Notes: generated from the letters alone by a model not told the origin. A stretch of 64,000 bases of DNA from Liopterus haemorrhoidalis (GCA_963971575.1 OZ020613.1:51516250-51580249); one strand, 5' to 3'; shown: positions 45,200 to 56,087, counted from the first letter of the stretch. Program-made: numbers and translations.

Positions 45200-46620
45200 T
45201 TTTTAGGGTTTTGTAGGTATGACCACCAAAAAAAAACCCATATAACGTCACTTATCTGTCTGTCTGTACGGGAGAAATTGTAGCCAAACGGCTTAACATA
45301 GAAAGTTGAAATTTGGCATATTTATACAACTCTTTGACCCACATATAGGAAAATACTGAGAGTTAAAAAAAAACACATCTCGAGATAAATATAAACAAAT
45401 ATGTATTTAATAAAAAAATATATATTTTTTTTTTAATTTTGTGTGGCATATCAAATAATACCTCTTAATCTGTTGATCAACACGCAAATTTTTAGTTTTG
45501 AAAAATCTTTTTTTTATGAGATTTTCGCCAAAAAGGTGTCAAAAAACTGTCCACTGGGGGGATGTAAAAATCTGAAAAAAATCTCCGTAATGAACATTGA
45601 TGGGAACCCGAATAGTTCAACACGAATTTTTGATCAGAGAAGTTTTTCAAAACATTTTTCTGTCGTTGATAAAAAAAAAAAATGTTTTAAAATGTGTTGT
45701 GTGGTATCAAAAGAAATCTCTTAAGACGTAGATTAAGGAACGATAGATAGTTTTTTGTAATTCGTTTCTTTTAACACGATTTTAGCCAAAAATGTGCTAA
45801 TAAAGTTTTTGTCCCGCAGCCTTTTACCCAAAGAGGTTAAACTACAAATCTGAAAAAATTATAGGTAATGTACATTGATCTGAGCCGAAAACGCACGAGA
45901 GGAATTTTTGATCAGATTGTGTTTTTGAAAAATATTGCAATTTTTGTGTTTTTGACTAAATTAATAATGTTTTTAATTTATGGCTGAATTTTGGCTAATA
46001 ATGTTATGGATTTTTTGTATTTATAGCTAGGATAGTGCGTGTATTTTTTTGAAAATAAAAATAAAAAAAAATATATTTTTTTAAATAGATGCGAACCGAG
46101 TTACACACCACACCACACTACACTCAACACTTCAGTTCAGTTAGCAGTTGAGGAGTGTTCAGTTATTTTATTATACTATTATACGTTGTGAATAAATTTA
46201 TTTTTTAATTACATTAGATATTTGCTTTTAAAGTACCAAAGAGGAATAAATCATTTGTAGTAATAAAATATTTATAAAACAAATAACACACAATTGTTAA
46301 TAGTGAGGAATACGTTTTTGAAATTGAAAAAAATTAAGCCATTTATCAATATGTTTCTTCCTAATCTAATGAAGACTTGAATACGGAACAAATGCAGAAA
46401 AACACGTTGGGATTTTTGGCAAATTATTTAAATTTTGTTTAAAATAATTAAATGGAATCTCTTAGTCTCAAATAACGAATAAAAGTGATTATCAAAAAAC
46501 TTTTTGATATGATTATAGACCAGTACCTATTCCTAGACATCCAGTTTTATGTTGCTTCTTAAAATTATTAAATACCTACAAAACTATGAAATGTGTAAAA
46601 AATCACACTTTACATCAATT
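45200..46620 (+). mobile_element. Helentron-like element (family 1), long copy E
   Basis: 5' end TTTTAGGGTTTTGTAGGTAT at 45201, then a short GTCTGTCTGT tract near 45257. The 3' end at 46573-46620 has TACCTACAAAACTATGAAAT and a decayed hairpin. It is the plus-strand counterpart of copy D, with about 1.4 kb in common. It encodes nothing recognisable. Confidence 0.65.
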
Positions 46621-46861
46621 ATTTTCTATGCAATTTTCATTTCTGTTAAAAATGCTTAATAAATTACTATTTTGTGACCTTATTTTATCATTTAAGTTAC
46701 CAATTAGGTTTTTATAAATTGGCGAGAAAGTATCTCCTACCAGTTAATTCAGGGCAATATCTCTTTTTGTTCGTAATCTAAAATCTATCCATTGTAATCC
46801 GACAAAAACTAAGAGAAATAGCTGTGTTTTGATTCAAAAACTTTTGGAAACATTGATATAA

Positions 46862-46962
46862 ATGAACCCCAATACCGTCCGGGAATCGAACACATAATAG
46901 TTTTCAACTCCATTTGTGTTTGCAACTGATAGTCTTGAACTAGTTGCCCTCTTCAGTAACAT
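46862..46962 (-). repeat. tRNA-derived SINE-like segment
   Basis: On the minus strand GGGCAACTAGTTCAAGACTA is A-box-like and ATGTGTTCGATTCCCGGAC is a good B box with T arm. The spacing is about 45 bases. This looks like the head of a tRNA-related SINE. No tail or target duplication was identified. Confidence 0.45.
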
Positions 46963-47424
46963 AACGTCTTCTATATAATCGAATAACTTCATATAAAGTA
47001 GGGATCTTAAAAAAATCTGACGCTCTTACACTTCTTTCAAGGAGTTTTTCTTTCAAAACTTTTATTTCTTATCAACTTTTGGGACACAAATTATTTTATT
47101 ATATAGAAATATTGTTGGACAAAAAATAAAACGAAAATCAGTAAAAAAAGGTCGTTATAGTTAGTTAGTTAGTAAATAGGACAGAAAATAGTTGTGTAAG
47201 TTAAGTAACATTTTGGAATGACAACATAAATGTCGATTAGCGACTATAAGCGCGAGCCGTATACAAGTAAGTTTTTTGGAAGTTTTAAATCCTATTAAGC
47301 GTAACGTGAAAGGTGTTTTCACACAAGGGCGCTGCTGACATGTAAGGCGCCGTACTGATGGGTTTCTATCTCACTTACTCTGGCAGAGGGCGCAGTTTGT
47401 CTATCAGCTTTGTTCCTCGTTTAA
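46963..47424. other. Spacer without recognised gene
   Basis: AT-rich up to about 47300, then more mixed composition near 47320-47420. No feature supported. Confidence 0.4.
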
Positions 47425-48692
47425 GGGTTAACACCACAGTAACCGGTTCAAAAAATCCAATTTTTTTTTTATAGCTCTAAACGAACCTTTATATATTCAA
47501 AAACAGTATTCTACTAGTTATATAGCTGAAAATCATTTTTATAACGTCAAATTCTCGATTTTCCGGCAACGTCTACAGCACGCGCTAAGCACATAGCTTA
47601 CCGCCCTCTGCGCGCTTGTTGTCATATCTTATATATTAGTGTTACCGGTTGAAATGATGATTGGGCCTGTTACCTTTGGAGCTATAGGGCTCATAGTTTC
47701 ACAGAAGACCACCAGGTAAGTTATAGATGTCTACCTAGTAAAGTTATAGATGTCTTAGTGAAATCTAAGTATTGTAAATCATGTGAATTTTGGCAGAAAA
47801 AATTCGATGGCTCCGATCAAGTTCTAGTGGGAAGAAAGTACTTGAGACTGCAGTATATATCGCCGTGGGCATTTATAATGATGGCTTATCGAGTATAATG
47901 AGGCTCATGGAGAATTTAGATATGAAAATTGGCTACAACTGCTACAATTTCTGCGTTAAGGCGGACGAGCGTCGTGTTCGATATTCTGAGATGTCACTGT
48001 CTGATGCTGTGAAAAAGGCTCGATTGTCAATAAAAGCATCTAGAAAGGAGGCGGAAGAGGCGAGCATCAACATGGATGGTCAAATGTATGGTGCAGGCAT
48101 CGCTGATTAAAGGTACATATAACATTTTTATGATTTAAATGCACATAAAACTTTAAACACGTTTTTCTCAAAACTACTTTTTTCAAGTTGGGCGAAATCA
48201 TAACTCGAAAACTATTGCTCCGATCAGTCTCATTTTTTTTTTTGTAGCTTTGTAAATGCAATATCTTGAGCATCACGTAGCCGTTTTTTGATTGGATGTA
48301 AACTTTTTTTTATAAACAATTATATACAATTATAAACAACTATAAACAATTCAAAAGTGCGCCATTTCTACAAAAATCAGTTTAAATAAAAATGCCTACG
48401 TGATTCTATAGCTAATTATATGTGAATAATGAACTTTGTTTCCTTTTTGTTCCAGGTCTCATCGTTTGCGCTAAATCTTTTCGCCGGTTTATCAATTTAA
48501 AAAAAGGCTTATTTGAAGATCGGCGCTATCGCCGCCATTTTGTATGAAAATGATAATGAAATTTTTTTTTCTCATACTTCAATGTGTGCTCAATAAAGCC
48601 CTTTAACGGAAATTTCCTACTCCCGTTCCAGGTTTCCGAAAAAAATTGTCAAAAAGAGCCTTATTTTTCGACCGTTACTGTGGTGTTACCCC
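47425..48692 (+). mobile_element. TTAA-flanked element, Kolobok or piggyBac type
   Basis: GGGTTAACACCACAGTAACC on the left and, inverted, GGGGTAACACCACAGTAACG on the right are terminal repeats. TTAA abuts each (47421-47424 and 48693-48696). The interior carries the last part of a Mutator/Kolobok-like transposase. TTAA duplication is known for piggyBac and Kolobok; the protein favours Kolobok. Confidence 0.72.
47790..48110 (+). pseudogene. C-terminal exon of a Mutator/Kolobok-like transposase
   Basis: 106 codons. GKKVLETAVYIAVGIYNDGL, SSIMRLMENLDMKIGYNCYN and ERRVRYSEMSLSDAVKKARL, with a Lys/Glu-rich tail ending GQMYGAGIAD, match the end of a family of metazoan transposases with a Mutator-like domain. 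I recognise this from memory of the family's pattern. The similarity seems to begin just after TTTTGGCAG at 47785-47795, which is a plausible splice acceptor. If so, the listed Met is not the start and this is the last exon. The catalytic exons are absent from the element, which is therefore non-autonomous. I am fairly sure of the family and less sure of the superfamily name. Confidence 0.65.
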
Positions 48693-48921
48693 TTAAGCAT
48701 AGCTACAACGATGTCCCGACCTGTGAACATACGACAGAGTAACATGCAACAGACAGGAACGTAGCCAGGGGGAGGGCATAGGGGGCATTTGCCCCCCCCC
48801 AGGATAATTTACCTTATATAAAATATAATTTAGGTTGTTAGAAGTTTTCTTCACCGGAGGTGAAGAAAATTTATAAATTTACCAGACTTTTATTATTTAA
48901 TATACTACAAAAGACCTAGAA

Positions 48922-49983
48922 CAGGGGTCGGCAACCTGCGGCTCTTTTAAATAATTTTGTGGCTCTTTGAAAATTGGCTGGTTTTTATTTTAATATAATC
49001 TATTTTTTAATTTTCAACTTTCTGCCTGTACTATACAGGTTTTGTATTTTTCAGAATGTTTTACGGTGCAATTCACGCCCGGTAATTCCCCGAGCTACTG
49101 CATATTCCGAAGAAGTTAGTTGTTTCGAAAAAAAGTTATCTGTATTTGTGAATGATTTACGTGCAAAAACATTTTTACATTTTATTAATTTACAAAAACG
49201 TGTTATTACTGCAATTTTTTTTTTTGCACAAACTATTGTTAACATGCAAGAATCTTTTCTAGATAGATTTGAAGAGTTTAGAAAATATAAAGCTACACTA
49301 GCTTTTTTGACAAAACCAATTGAAGTAGATATGTAGCAATTACATTTATCACCTTCAATTAGTGGATTTGAAATCCAAAGGTTTATGGAATTACATATTC
49401 TTAAAACTTAATTCTGAACTGAAAAATTTAGAAAGAAAAAAGTGAATTTTATCTTCCCAGCATAAGTGGACCGAAATTCGCAATCTTCAAAATGTAGATA
49501 AAGTTCTTTTCGAAGCTTGGAACCGTGTTCCAGAATCGTTCAATCTTTTAAAAATTTATGCTTTTGGGCTAGTGACAATTTTCGGATCCACATATTACTG
49601 TAAGCAAATCTTTTCATATATGAAAGTAATAAAGAGTCAGTTAAGAAGTAATCTTACTGACCTGAAACTAGAATGCTGCATTAAGTTAAAGATTACTGAA
49701 TATTCACCAAATATTGAAGTCTTATAGAACACTGTACAGGAGCAATCGTTCCATTAAAAAAATTATTATATTGTAATATACTGGCAACTACAATAGGTAT
49801 CACAAACTAAATGTATAAGTAAATATTTATTTATTGTAATACTTGATTATTTTAAAACAAATAAACAATTTTTACGTTTTTTTCTTAAATACAGCATATA
49901 TTTTTTAGCGGCTCTTCCATGTTATTGTGTTTTTTTTTCAATATAGATTTGGCTCTTTGTCACTGAAAGGTTGCCGACCCCTG
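48922..49983 (+). mobile_element. hAT element nested in the MITE
   Basis: CAGGGGTCGGCAACCTGCGG and, inverted, CAGGGGTCGGCAACC are the ends; ACCTAGAA is repeated exactly at 48914-48921 and 49984-49991. At 1,062 bp it is deleted relative to a full hAT. It inserted after the surrounding MITE. Confidence 0.92.
48974..49727 (+). pseudogene. hAT transposase C-terminal half, broken
   Basis: In two or more frames: RPVIPRATAYSEEVSCFEKK, RVITAIFFFAQTIVNMQESF and LDRFEEFRKYKATLAFLTKP near 49070-49335. The dimerisation region follows at about 49525-49727: AWNRVPESFNLLKIYAFGLV, TIFGSTYYCKQIFSYMKVIK and SQLRSNLTDLKLECCIKLKI. This pattern fits hAT transposases of the EPM2AIP1/SCAN-domain-related group. A stop at 49334 and shifts near 49400-49450 break it. 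The DNA-binding finger and first catalytic residues are missing. Confidence 0.82.
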
Positions 49984-50205
49984 ACCTAGAACGCTGTTAT
50001 TTTCTACCCAAGCCATGTAATTAAGGTCGTACCGACCAATTTAGAATATTTTGTTATTTTTGCCCCCCCCCAAGCTGAAATCCTGGCTACGTCCCTGGCA
50101 ACAGATGAACATAGACACATTTTAACACACGACAAATGAACACTGTGACATATTATCATAGCGACAAATGAACATAAGTCAATTGAATACACGACATTTG
50201 ATCTC

Positions 50206-50690
50206 ACATTTCGTTTTTACCGACCGCCGACATATATAAGGGAGGTATTGTGATCATACCGATTTTGACATTTCGAGATTTCGATGGATCTCCACGAATT
50301 GAGGTCCCTACATAACGTTTTGACTATTTTTAGCATGATTTCTATCGGTCTGTCTGTCTGTCTGTCTGTCTGTTCGTCGGTGCAGAGCAAATTAGGCTAA
50401 AGGATTTTTATGAAACTTCATATTCAAGCTTTTGACATCAATGGCACGAGTTGATCAACTTTTGGTAGAAATCGGTTAACTAGAAATGAGAGTTTACTCG
50501 TGTCGGTTTTAAGATTTTTGCGAATATTTCACAACAGAGAAATATTTACAAAAAATTTTTTAACAATAATTGCTATAAAAGCAATAACCAACAACTTTTA
50601 TTTGAGACATTTTTTGATAAAGCAGCATAAATTAAACAAGTACTTTGTGATGGCGGCCGGTCCTGTGGTGCCCACAGCTGATTGCCCAAA
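50206..50690 (+). repeat. GACA-bearing dispersed repeat (family 2), copy 2
   Basis: Starts TTTTTACCGACCGCCGACAT at 50215, followed by CTCCACGAATTGAGGTCCCT and a GTCTGTCTG tract near 50350-50373. The block down to about 50640 and the final piece TGATGGCGGCCGG match copy 1 inverted. It lacks about 130 bp present in copy 1 near 5610-5740. Confidence 0.75.
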
Positions 50691-50930
50691 CCTCGAAAAA
50701 ATGTGGTTTCAACAGGATGGTGCCACATGCCATACAACAAGAGAAACCATTTGTTGAGACATTTTCCTGGTCGTGTAATTTCCTGAAATGCTCACGTTAA
50801 TTGACCGGCCAGATCCTGCGACTTGACGCCATACGATTTTCATTTCAAAATTAAATCAGCCGGGCCACCTTTATAAAATCTATTTTTTACAGAAAACCGA
50901 TTTGCTCAACCAATGTAGTATCATTATAAT
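50691..50930 (+). pseudogene. Tc1/mariner-superfamily transposase fragment
   Basis: PNLEKMWFQQDGATCHTTRE near 50687-50750 is the second-catalytic-Asp block of transposases with the WFQQDGATCH motif. Downstream, degraded traces (RPAR-SCDLTPYDFHF) near 50800-50850 correspond to the PPRSCDLTPLDYF block. Stops and shifts destroy it. The exact family is unassigned. Confidence 0.65.
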
Positions 50931-51432
50931 GAAAGGAAATATTGGTCGGTAATATAAATATGTTGTATAAGTTTGAATTTAGAAGCATTTAGAATTCTGT
51001 ATAACTTTTGACTTTCTTTTTAAGATATTTTTATGCGCACAGTATGAAGTCATCTTTGTAAGTTATTTTGTACGGTCTTGTATCTTGAAGCCATTAATCA
51101 AAACGTATACGTAATATATCTTTTCCAAAACCCTTCTGACTCGCATAAATCCCTCAAAATCTCCATGACAAATTTTAATTAAAACAAATTTCCCGCCAAC
51201 ACTAATATACAATTTTTGTTTCTGGGTTATTTCCGTAGGAGTCAGCAGGTGTCAAGACAATGAAGAAGATATACTACTCCCTCCCAATAATAAATTAGAA
51301 TGACATAATAGTAATTTAGCATACGACATATTTCTTGAAGATCATTGTTATAAATACTTGATATACAGTTTAGTAGGGATGGATATTGGTTAACAAGACA
51401 TCGATAGTTAACATCGATGGTTACATCTGATC
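50931..51432. other. Spacer without recognised gene
   Basis: CATCGATAGTTAACATCGAT near 51399-51418 is a short near-repeat of CATCGAT. Nothing else supported. Confidence 0.4.
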
Positions 51433-51790
51433 AGGCGAGGACGCAAGGATTTGCCTGGGGGGGGGGGGGGGGATCTAAAAAGACGAAATTGTTTTAAAAG
51501 GTAAGAATCGAGAAATCACTCGGAAATAAGTGCTGGTCCAATGCACTTTATTTTTCAATATACAAGTGTTGATCTAAAAAAATAGGTCCTCACTGTCAAA
51601 TGATAAGTCTTAACCAAAAAAAAAAAAATCCTCATTTCTAAAATACAAGTGATGACCTAAAACAAAAGGTCCTCACTTCTAAAATACAAGTGATAACCTA
51701 AAAAAAGGTCAACTTGTATTCTGACAAAAATACGTAAAAACTACGTGTTTTTGGAGCTCTTTGAGGGGGGGTGACAGCTTGCGTCTGATA
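51433..51790. mobile_element. hAT-type MITE relic with about 41-bp tandem units
   Basis: The left end GAGGACGCAAGGATTTGCCT leads into 14 G; the right end has GGGGGGGTGACAGCTTGCGTC. This resembles the GACGTAGCCAGGATTT-plus-G-run ends of the element at 48754. Inside, TTCTAAAATACAAGTGAT recurs with a period of about 41 bp near 51636-51695. I could not find an exact target duplication. Confidence 0.5.
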
Positions 51791-51807
51791 TCTTCGATAT
51801 TAGAAAA

Positions 51808-51850
51808 ATATTGAAATGTATGAAAATTCACGCTTCACATCAATTTTTAT
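51808..51850 (+). mobile_element. 3'-end fragment of family 1
   Basis: TTGAAATGTATGAAAATTCA and CGCTTCACATCAATTTTTAT match the hairpin end of the helentron-like family. No upstream part is recognised. Confidence 0.5.
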
Positions 51851-52079
51851 TATTATTGTTTGTTTATTATATCTATGCGTGTGTCATGGTAAATATTTTG
51901 TCAAAAAGCACTATGATAGACCATGACAGACACAGACAAAAGTCAAATAAACAAGTAGTAATTCAAATTCTAGCACTTATATATTATATTGGTTAGTTTG
52001 GTCTACAAACTTAAACAGCACACATCACAATAGAACATCAAAACTGTAGAAAATATACTGCTTACTTTATGCAAGAATA

Positions 52080-52590
52080 GACCATATTAGTGTGTCGTCA
52101 CATACATGTGCTGCCATCTGAGAGCTGAGTCCTTTTGAAGTTTAAAATACATGAGACATTACTTTTGTTACCTTAATTTTATAAATATTTTCAATTTTGG
52201 AGCAAAAAATATGTATTTTTGATAAATATATACTAATATATACAGTCCAGACACTTTATATTATAGAATAATGATTTTATAAATATATAAATAAGGATTC
52301 GAAGATATATTTATAGGTTACGTTTTTAAATAATATGAAAATCGGAATATCTTTAGTATTTATTTAATTAACACTAAGTAATCATTAATATTTTGTTTTA
52401 GAATGCATATTGGTGTATTGTTTTGCTCCGAATTGTAACAATTACATCTACATTATTAATTGCAAAACTTAATTTATATTTCCAAAATACAATTTAACAA
52501 AAAAACAACATGCTAAATTCAAATAAAAGGAATCCAACCGCGAGACGGCAGCACTGAATCTCATTTTGTGACGTAGTTACTAATATGGTC
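52080..52590. mobile_element. MITE with GACCATATTAGT ends and TA flanks
   Basis: GACCATATTAGT on the left matches, inverted, ACTAATATGGTC on the right. Further paired words lie inside (CGTCACA, GTGCTGCC). TA abuts both ends (52078-52079, 52591-52592). A TA duplication is compatible with a Tc1/mariner-mobilised MITE. Confidence 0.7.
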
Positions 52591-52592
52591 TA

Positions 52593-52924
52593 TTCAACTT
52601 GGTTATCATTATGTATATTTGTTTATTGGTCAAAGCTTTCCGTTCAGCGCCCTTGAATCTTTTTCTAAATTAATTCTCCTTCGGTAGTACATATTGTAAA
52701 TAATAAAAACACCTCACGTAGCACCCCAACTAGCACAAATTGCTTTATAAAAATTGTATAAATAATTTTACAGCGATATTATGCAACTGATAGCTTTATA
52801 ATTCAGCAACAAGAATGTCTATCGAGCAACAAAAAAAAAACACTTAAACTTATAAATTGCAAGAACCACAATAGTCTGAAAATTATTTTATAATTATTCT
52901 CTTTTAAGAAATATAAAATATTTA
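52593..52924. other. Spacer between MITEs
   Basis: AT-rich with no recognised gene or repeat. Confidence 0.45.
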
Positions 52925-52927
52925 TAA

Positions 52928-53401
52928 TGGTTGGTTTATATACGGAACAAGAATAAGGAATAGGAAATAAGAATAGTACACAAGATGTTAAAACATGGCT
53001 GCGCCGTATATCGGTTTATGTAGGAATGAAATTTAACTTAAACATAAGAATAGTTGGTAACATTCAACATTTTATGCTTATTCCAAGAATAAGATACGAT
53101 AAGCCTGCGCACAGCAATCAAAATATCTGCCGTAATAAAGTTTGTTCAACAGATGTTTTCCAGTTGTGATCAGAGGGTTGTAAACAACAATAAAATGTTT
53201 TTTAAAAAACCAACAATAAATTTTTTTAAAGTTTATATGAATCAGAACCTGTCAAGTGACAAACGTTAAACACAGGCCAACGCAAGTACGCAGGCGCAGC
53301 GACGAAATGTTATTTCCTATATAAACAGTTTAATATTTTTTATTCTTGTGTACTATTCTTATTTCCTATTCCTTATTCTTGTTCCTTATATAAACCAACC
53401 A
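52928..53401. mobile_element. MITE with about 60-bp inverted repeats, TAA duplication
   Basis: TGGTTGGTTTATATACGGAA on the left and, inverted, TGGTTGGTTTATATAAGGAA on the right continue with CAAGAATAAGGAATAGGAAA for about 60 bp in all. TAA flanks both (52925-52927, 53402-53404). Such long, clean arms indicate a relatively young copy. No coding sequence. Confidence 0.82.
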
Positions 53402-53651
53402 TAAGACATTCTTATGTTGTATCTATTGCAGTTTTTATAACATCAAAATATCAGATAAAAGTTATAAACTGGCTTTATAATTATTGTTTTCAAATCGATT
53501 ATATATAATAACTATAAATTAAACTTTATTTCTTATTTAGGTTTTATTACTCGTGTTATAAACCTTTTTTCATAGCAATTATGGCCGTTGCTCAGGAAAT
53601 ATGTTTTATTTATTACGAACTTGTTTGACATCCTAAAATAAAGTTATATTA

Positions 53652-53975
53652 TTATTATTATTATTATTATGGGGTTTGTCAGGTCTTGACAAGCGTCCAC
53701 TAATCTCAAACTTCAGCAACTTTTTGAGGCGCGTCATACTAGAGACTAGTGGAGCTAAATACACACGACTGCATCCCAAACCCTGGCGATATGCAGCCGC
53801 GGAAATTACGCCAAATCCAGTGCCCACACAATGCGGAGCGACCCGAGCAGCACTGCTTTCTGCATCCTGCAGATCAAAGAGTTGTCAGAAGATCTACAGG
53901 TGGGAATGGACTCGATTTCCCTTCGATAGGAGGCTTTCATGCCACCCAAAACACCAACTATCAGGACTACTTTTT
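53652..53975 (-). mobile_element. 3'-UTR copy of the RLE-type LINE
   Basis: About 320 bp highly similar to 56097-56398, both on the minus strand relative to the LINE. In sense it ends GACAAACCCCAT then an ATA-type trinucleotide tail (plus-strand TTA repeats at 53648-53668). It is a severely 5'-truncated insertion, as target-primed reverse transcription often yields. The plus- and minus-strand open frames across it are not genes. Confidence 0.82.
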
Positions 53976-53978
53976 TTG

Positions 53979-54085
53979 CATTATTATTATTATTCTTATT
54001 ATTATTATTACTTTCAATGGGACTCGAACCCGAGAACTTTGTAATATAGTGACTGCATGTTACAAACCTTCTCAGAATTCTTAGG
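53979..54085 (-). repeat. tRNA-derived SINE-like element with AAT tail
   Basis: On the minus strand, GTTTGTAACATGCAGTCAC and then TTCTCGGGTTCGAGTCCCAT (a perfect B box) are followed by GAAAGTAATAATAATAATAA. This is the layout of a tRNA-related SINE with a trinucleotide tail. Its tail side abuts the LINE 3'-UTR copy. Confidence 0.55.
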
Positions 54086-54625
54086 TAAAAAGGTTTAAAA
54101 AAAGGGGTTAATTGAAGATATGCTTATATTAAACATCTACAGCCACATACGTCACTATTTTTTATTTATTTTTAGGTGCCAGCCTAGGAAATTATAATTG
54201 CTTGTATGCATAAAACAAAAATAAACTATAAATGATGTTAACAAAATATCTTCTCTTATTTAATTAGGAATTTAATTTTTTAATTTGATATATCATTAAT
54301 TCGTAATAAAAAAATAATTAAAAGGGCTCGTAATCCTAACAAATAAATTGTTTATCAGGATTTGAACTATTCCTAGGTCAATTATTTTATGTTCATTATA
54401 AGTTGTTCTAGTATATGATGTATAAATGATTTTCATAGATATATTTATGCCACCAAATTTTAAAATTATGTTAAAAACTTTTATATGAGAATTTAGCTTT
54501 ATAACATAGCTGGATGTCACAAAATAATAATAATAAATATAGTGTATATTTACTTTATATTAAAGCTGATAGAACATTTTTAAAACTATTTTTCGACACC
54601 AAATTGCTTATACAGCTATTTAGTA
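54086..54625. other. Spacer without recognised gene
   Basis: The 74-codon minus frame at 54296-54520 has no recognised domain. AT-rich. Confidence 0.45.
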
Positions 54626-55079
54626 CAGTAATACCCCTTTCCTCGACTGCGTTAGCTCGACGTTTTCACCACTTGACGTAAATGTCGAGAGTGAGAGTCG
54701 ACGGAAGCATCGCTATCCGACGAGTGATCGAGTACCGATCACGTGATACATATTTTGGCAAACAAAGCAAAATGAACGCATGGCCAGCAGTTCGCGCCTA
54801 GATATCTTGACGACAACAACTCAGATTTAGTGCAGCTATGAACATTTTGTTTTTTGCTAAAATAAGTGATTTATATTTATAATTATGGGTCCAAAGCATT
54901 GAAATGCAAGCATAGCTAAAAGGAAAACATATACATATATGTATTTCCTTATATGTATATGTATATATGTACATATGATTCCCTTTATTTCTTATGGAGA
55001 AATTCGACTTGCCACTCGACGTAATCGCTACTCGACGCTTTTTCAGAACGAATTAACGTCGAGTGGCGGGGTATTACTG
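54626..55079. mobile_element. pogo/Tigger-like MITE
   Basis: CAGTAATACCCCTTTCCTCG and, inverted, CAGTAATACCCCGCCACTCG are the ends, and TA abuts both (54624-54625, 55080-55081). CAGT...TCGAC words and TA duplication are typical of pogo/Tigger elements. 454 bp, non-coding. A GTATATGTATATATG stretch near 54940-54975 is low complexity. Confidence 0.82.
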
Positions 55080-55081
55080 TA

Positions 55082-56087
55082 TTTGAAGGTTATATGAAAC
55101 AATTAAGTTATATTTGTTGCCATAATAAATATGTTATATATCATTTAGGTTTTATGTTGCACCTTTTGTGTTAGTTGGGACGCAATAATACAGAGACGTT
55201 CTCCCGCCAAATAAATATACAATGCACTTGACTGTATATTCTTGTCTGAGAAGGAATGTAATTACTACTAATTTGCCGCGCACTCTTCACACCCTGTCAC
55301 GACGTATATGTTGAACTGTATATGAAATTGATCTTTTGTTTGGTAACAAAATACCTGTGAAGAAAAAAACTTAAATAACTGCCTCCTCTTCATAATTTAT
55401 TGTAAACTGCTTACCGATTTGCTGGTATCTGAGTATTATTGTTTACATAATTTACTGTTAATTTACCGGTTATGTGCGCATCAGTGGTTGTTAAGTCGCT
55501 GTGGCAAATAAAATACACATTCTAAAAACCGCTTTAGATTTCCTTGGCCCTAATTAAGCTTATAACCTAAATCTGCCCTATATCAATTATTAACAATATG
55601 ATCTGTTATATGGGGTTGGTTGCCACTGGCGACGCTAGTGGCGGTCTCTAGGATCATCTGTCATATGTCACAAGGTAACTAATACCTTATCACACTTCGG
55701 GGAATAATCATAGAGCCTGAGGGTTAGAAGGGCAAGGAACTAGTGCATCTTCGTTCATGCATGTACTGACATCTAACGCCTACATATAAAACAACGAAAA
55801 TTAGCGACGTGCAACGAGCTTGTACAGTGCTATTTAGATAGCGATAAGAATTTTTTTACGCACTGTGCACTACAACTCATTCATTAACTTTTTATGAATG
55901 AACGATCTCTAATTCGAGTTGTGACCATATTTCCAAAATTTACTATAAACTCAAACCATGTTTGTTATATTTGTAATTTCTTGTTCTCTGTTAACTGTAT
56001 ATTCTGTTTTCTGTTTCCGTTATGTATTTTGTGGATTTTTTTTTGGAAATATGTTTTTTTTTTGCTCTTGAGCTGTTAAATAAAAAT
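55082..56087. other. Spacer without recognised gene
   Basis: About 1 kb with no recognised coding frame. The 61-codon frame at 55894-56079 is Phe/Ile-rich from AT-rich DNA and not convincing. Confidence 0.45.

Larger units (their letters stand above)
48754..50097. mobile_element. hAT-type MITE carrying a nested hAT
   Basis: CAGGAACGTAGCCAGG on the left and, inverted, CAGGGACGTAGCCAGG on the right are the ends, and GCAACAGA is repeated exactly at 48746-48753 and 50098-50105. Both ends continue into runs of C or G (GCCCCCCCC). Without the nested element it is about 274 bp. A perfect 11-bp stem, TTTTCTTCACC/GGTGAAGAAAA, lies near 48846-48870. Confidence 0.9.

Noticed and set aside
53985..54075. 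Functional tRNA gene on the minus strand
   Set aside because: The B box is perfect but no acceptor stem or full cloverleaf can be drawn, and an AAT-type tail follows, as in a SINE.
53676..54084. Overlapping plus-strand frames of 111-122 codons
   Set aside because: They cover the antisense of a LINE 3'-UTR and a SINE tail; the same region without these frames recurs at 56097-56398.
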